Shown in pieces: positions 63,860 to 64,000 of a stretch of 64,000 nt of DNA; positions within the stretch are counted from its first letter, which is position 1; every line of letters starts with the position of its first letter. Made by a program: the position numbers and the translations under genes. The stretch spans positions 161,726 to 225,725 of the forward strand of contig SEBV01000004.1 in NCBI GenBank assembly GCA_004172865.1, in the 5' to 3' direction. Source of the DNA: Gammaproteobacteria bacterium (GTDB lineage: Bacteria; Pseudomonadota; Gammaproteobacteria; Pseudomonadales; Cellvibrionaceae). The notes under the pieces are model-generated. The model ran no database searches. It was not told the DNA's origin and saw only the letters and a list, made by a program, of their open reading frames with translations.

Positions 63860-64000
63860 ATGACTGACCAAATTCTGTTTACCGACTTAGCCCTCTCCGA
63901 ACCAGTAATGAAAGCTGTGTTAAAAGTTGGCTATGAAGTCCCCTCTCCCATTCAGGCCGCTGCAATTCCAATTTTGCTGGCTGGTGGCGATATTTTGGGT
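63860..64000 (+). CDS. DEAD-box RNA helicase (partial, cut by window end)
   Basis: The first 47 residues only. FTDLALSEPVMKAVLKVGYEVPSPIQAAAIPILLAGGDILG carries the Q-motif (F upstream, GYE.PSPIQ) of DEAD-box RNA helicases and runs up to the Walker A region just outside the window. Closest in pattern to the DeaD/CsdA cold-shock helicase, but RhlE or SrmB types cannot be excluded from so short a piece. AAAGG lies seven bases before the ATG. Confidence 0.88.
   Translation, partial: MTDQILFTDLALSEPVMKAVLKVGYEVPSPIQAAAIPILLAGGDILG

Noticed and set aside
1..64000. CRISPR arrays, insertion sequences, prophage genes, rRNA operons
   Set aside because: None seen: no regular short repeats with spacers, no transposase or integrase frame, no rRNA sequence.

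Overview
The window is a 64 kb piece of the chromosome of a motile, Gram-negative gammaproteobacterium. The cmoA-cmoB pair, an SOS-regulated lexA-sulA pair, CpxRA, a polar-type flagellar cluster with FleS/FleR and sigma-54 promoters, and an HptB/HsbR/HsbA-like module together point to the Pseudomonadales/Cellvibrionales area (Cellvibrio-, Saccharophagus- or Pseudomonas-like). This is inferred from gene content and order; no rRNA or marker phylogeny is available here. Composition is moderate to slightly AT-rich throughout and genes are dense.

Layout. 1-13.2 kb: lytic transglycosylase Slt, CheV, an EAL-HDOD protein, a tail-anchored double-FHA protein with a thioredoxin-fold partner, a REC-TPR response regulator with its histidine kinase, an EAL-CBS-GGDEF protein, cmoAB for tRNA wobble-U modification, and sulA/lexA. 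13.3-24.4 kb: APC permease, flavodoxin, CpxRA, methylglyoxal synthase, HtpG behind a textbook sigma-32 promoter, alpha-glucan phosphorylase, and the CbpA co-chaperone with its modulator CbpM. 24.5-31.5 kb is the most accessory-looking part: a decayed luciferase-like monooxygenase, a cation:proton antiporter, then an SRPBCC gene and a TetR/FAD-monooxygenase operon with a clear palindromic operator, a sparse stretch with small unknown genes, and tRNA-Leu(CAA). A degenerate copy of the tRNA trailer and terminator lies about 4 kb away, on the far side of this block.

31.7-52.9 kb is a flagellar superoperon, all on the minus strand. Reading in the direction of transcription: fleS-fleR, a solute-binding-like protein, fliE-F-G-H-I-J, a STAS protein / PP2C response regulator / Hpt module, fliK, and fliL-M-N-O-P-Q-R-flhB. 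Near-consensus sigma-54 promoters precede fleS, fliE and fliL, which fits a hierarchy in which the sigma-54 activator FleR, encoded here, drives the basal-body and export genes. A REP-like double palindrome is inserted between fliH and fliG.

53-64 kb: a very large two-component-propeller diguanylate cyclase, an SRPBCC/ArsR/SRPBCC cluster with twin palindromic operators, a small membrane protein, a metallophosphoesterase fused to a membrane domain, a DMT exporter, a HIT hydrolase, a protein with a duplicated N-terminal module and a nuclease-like C-terminus, YaiI, and the start of a DEAD-box RNA helicase cut by the window edge.

Cyclic-di-GMP and phosphorelay signalling is dense (CheV, EAL-HDOD, REC-TPR plus kinase, EAL-CBS-GGDEF, HsbR-like, FleSR, propeller-GGDEF), consistent with tight control of the motile/sessile switch. 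No CRISPR array, insertion sequence, prophage or rRNA gene was seen.
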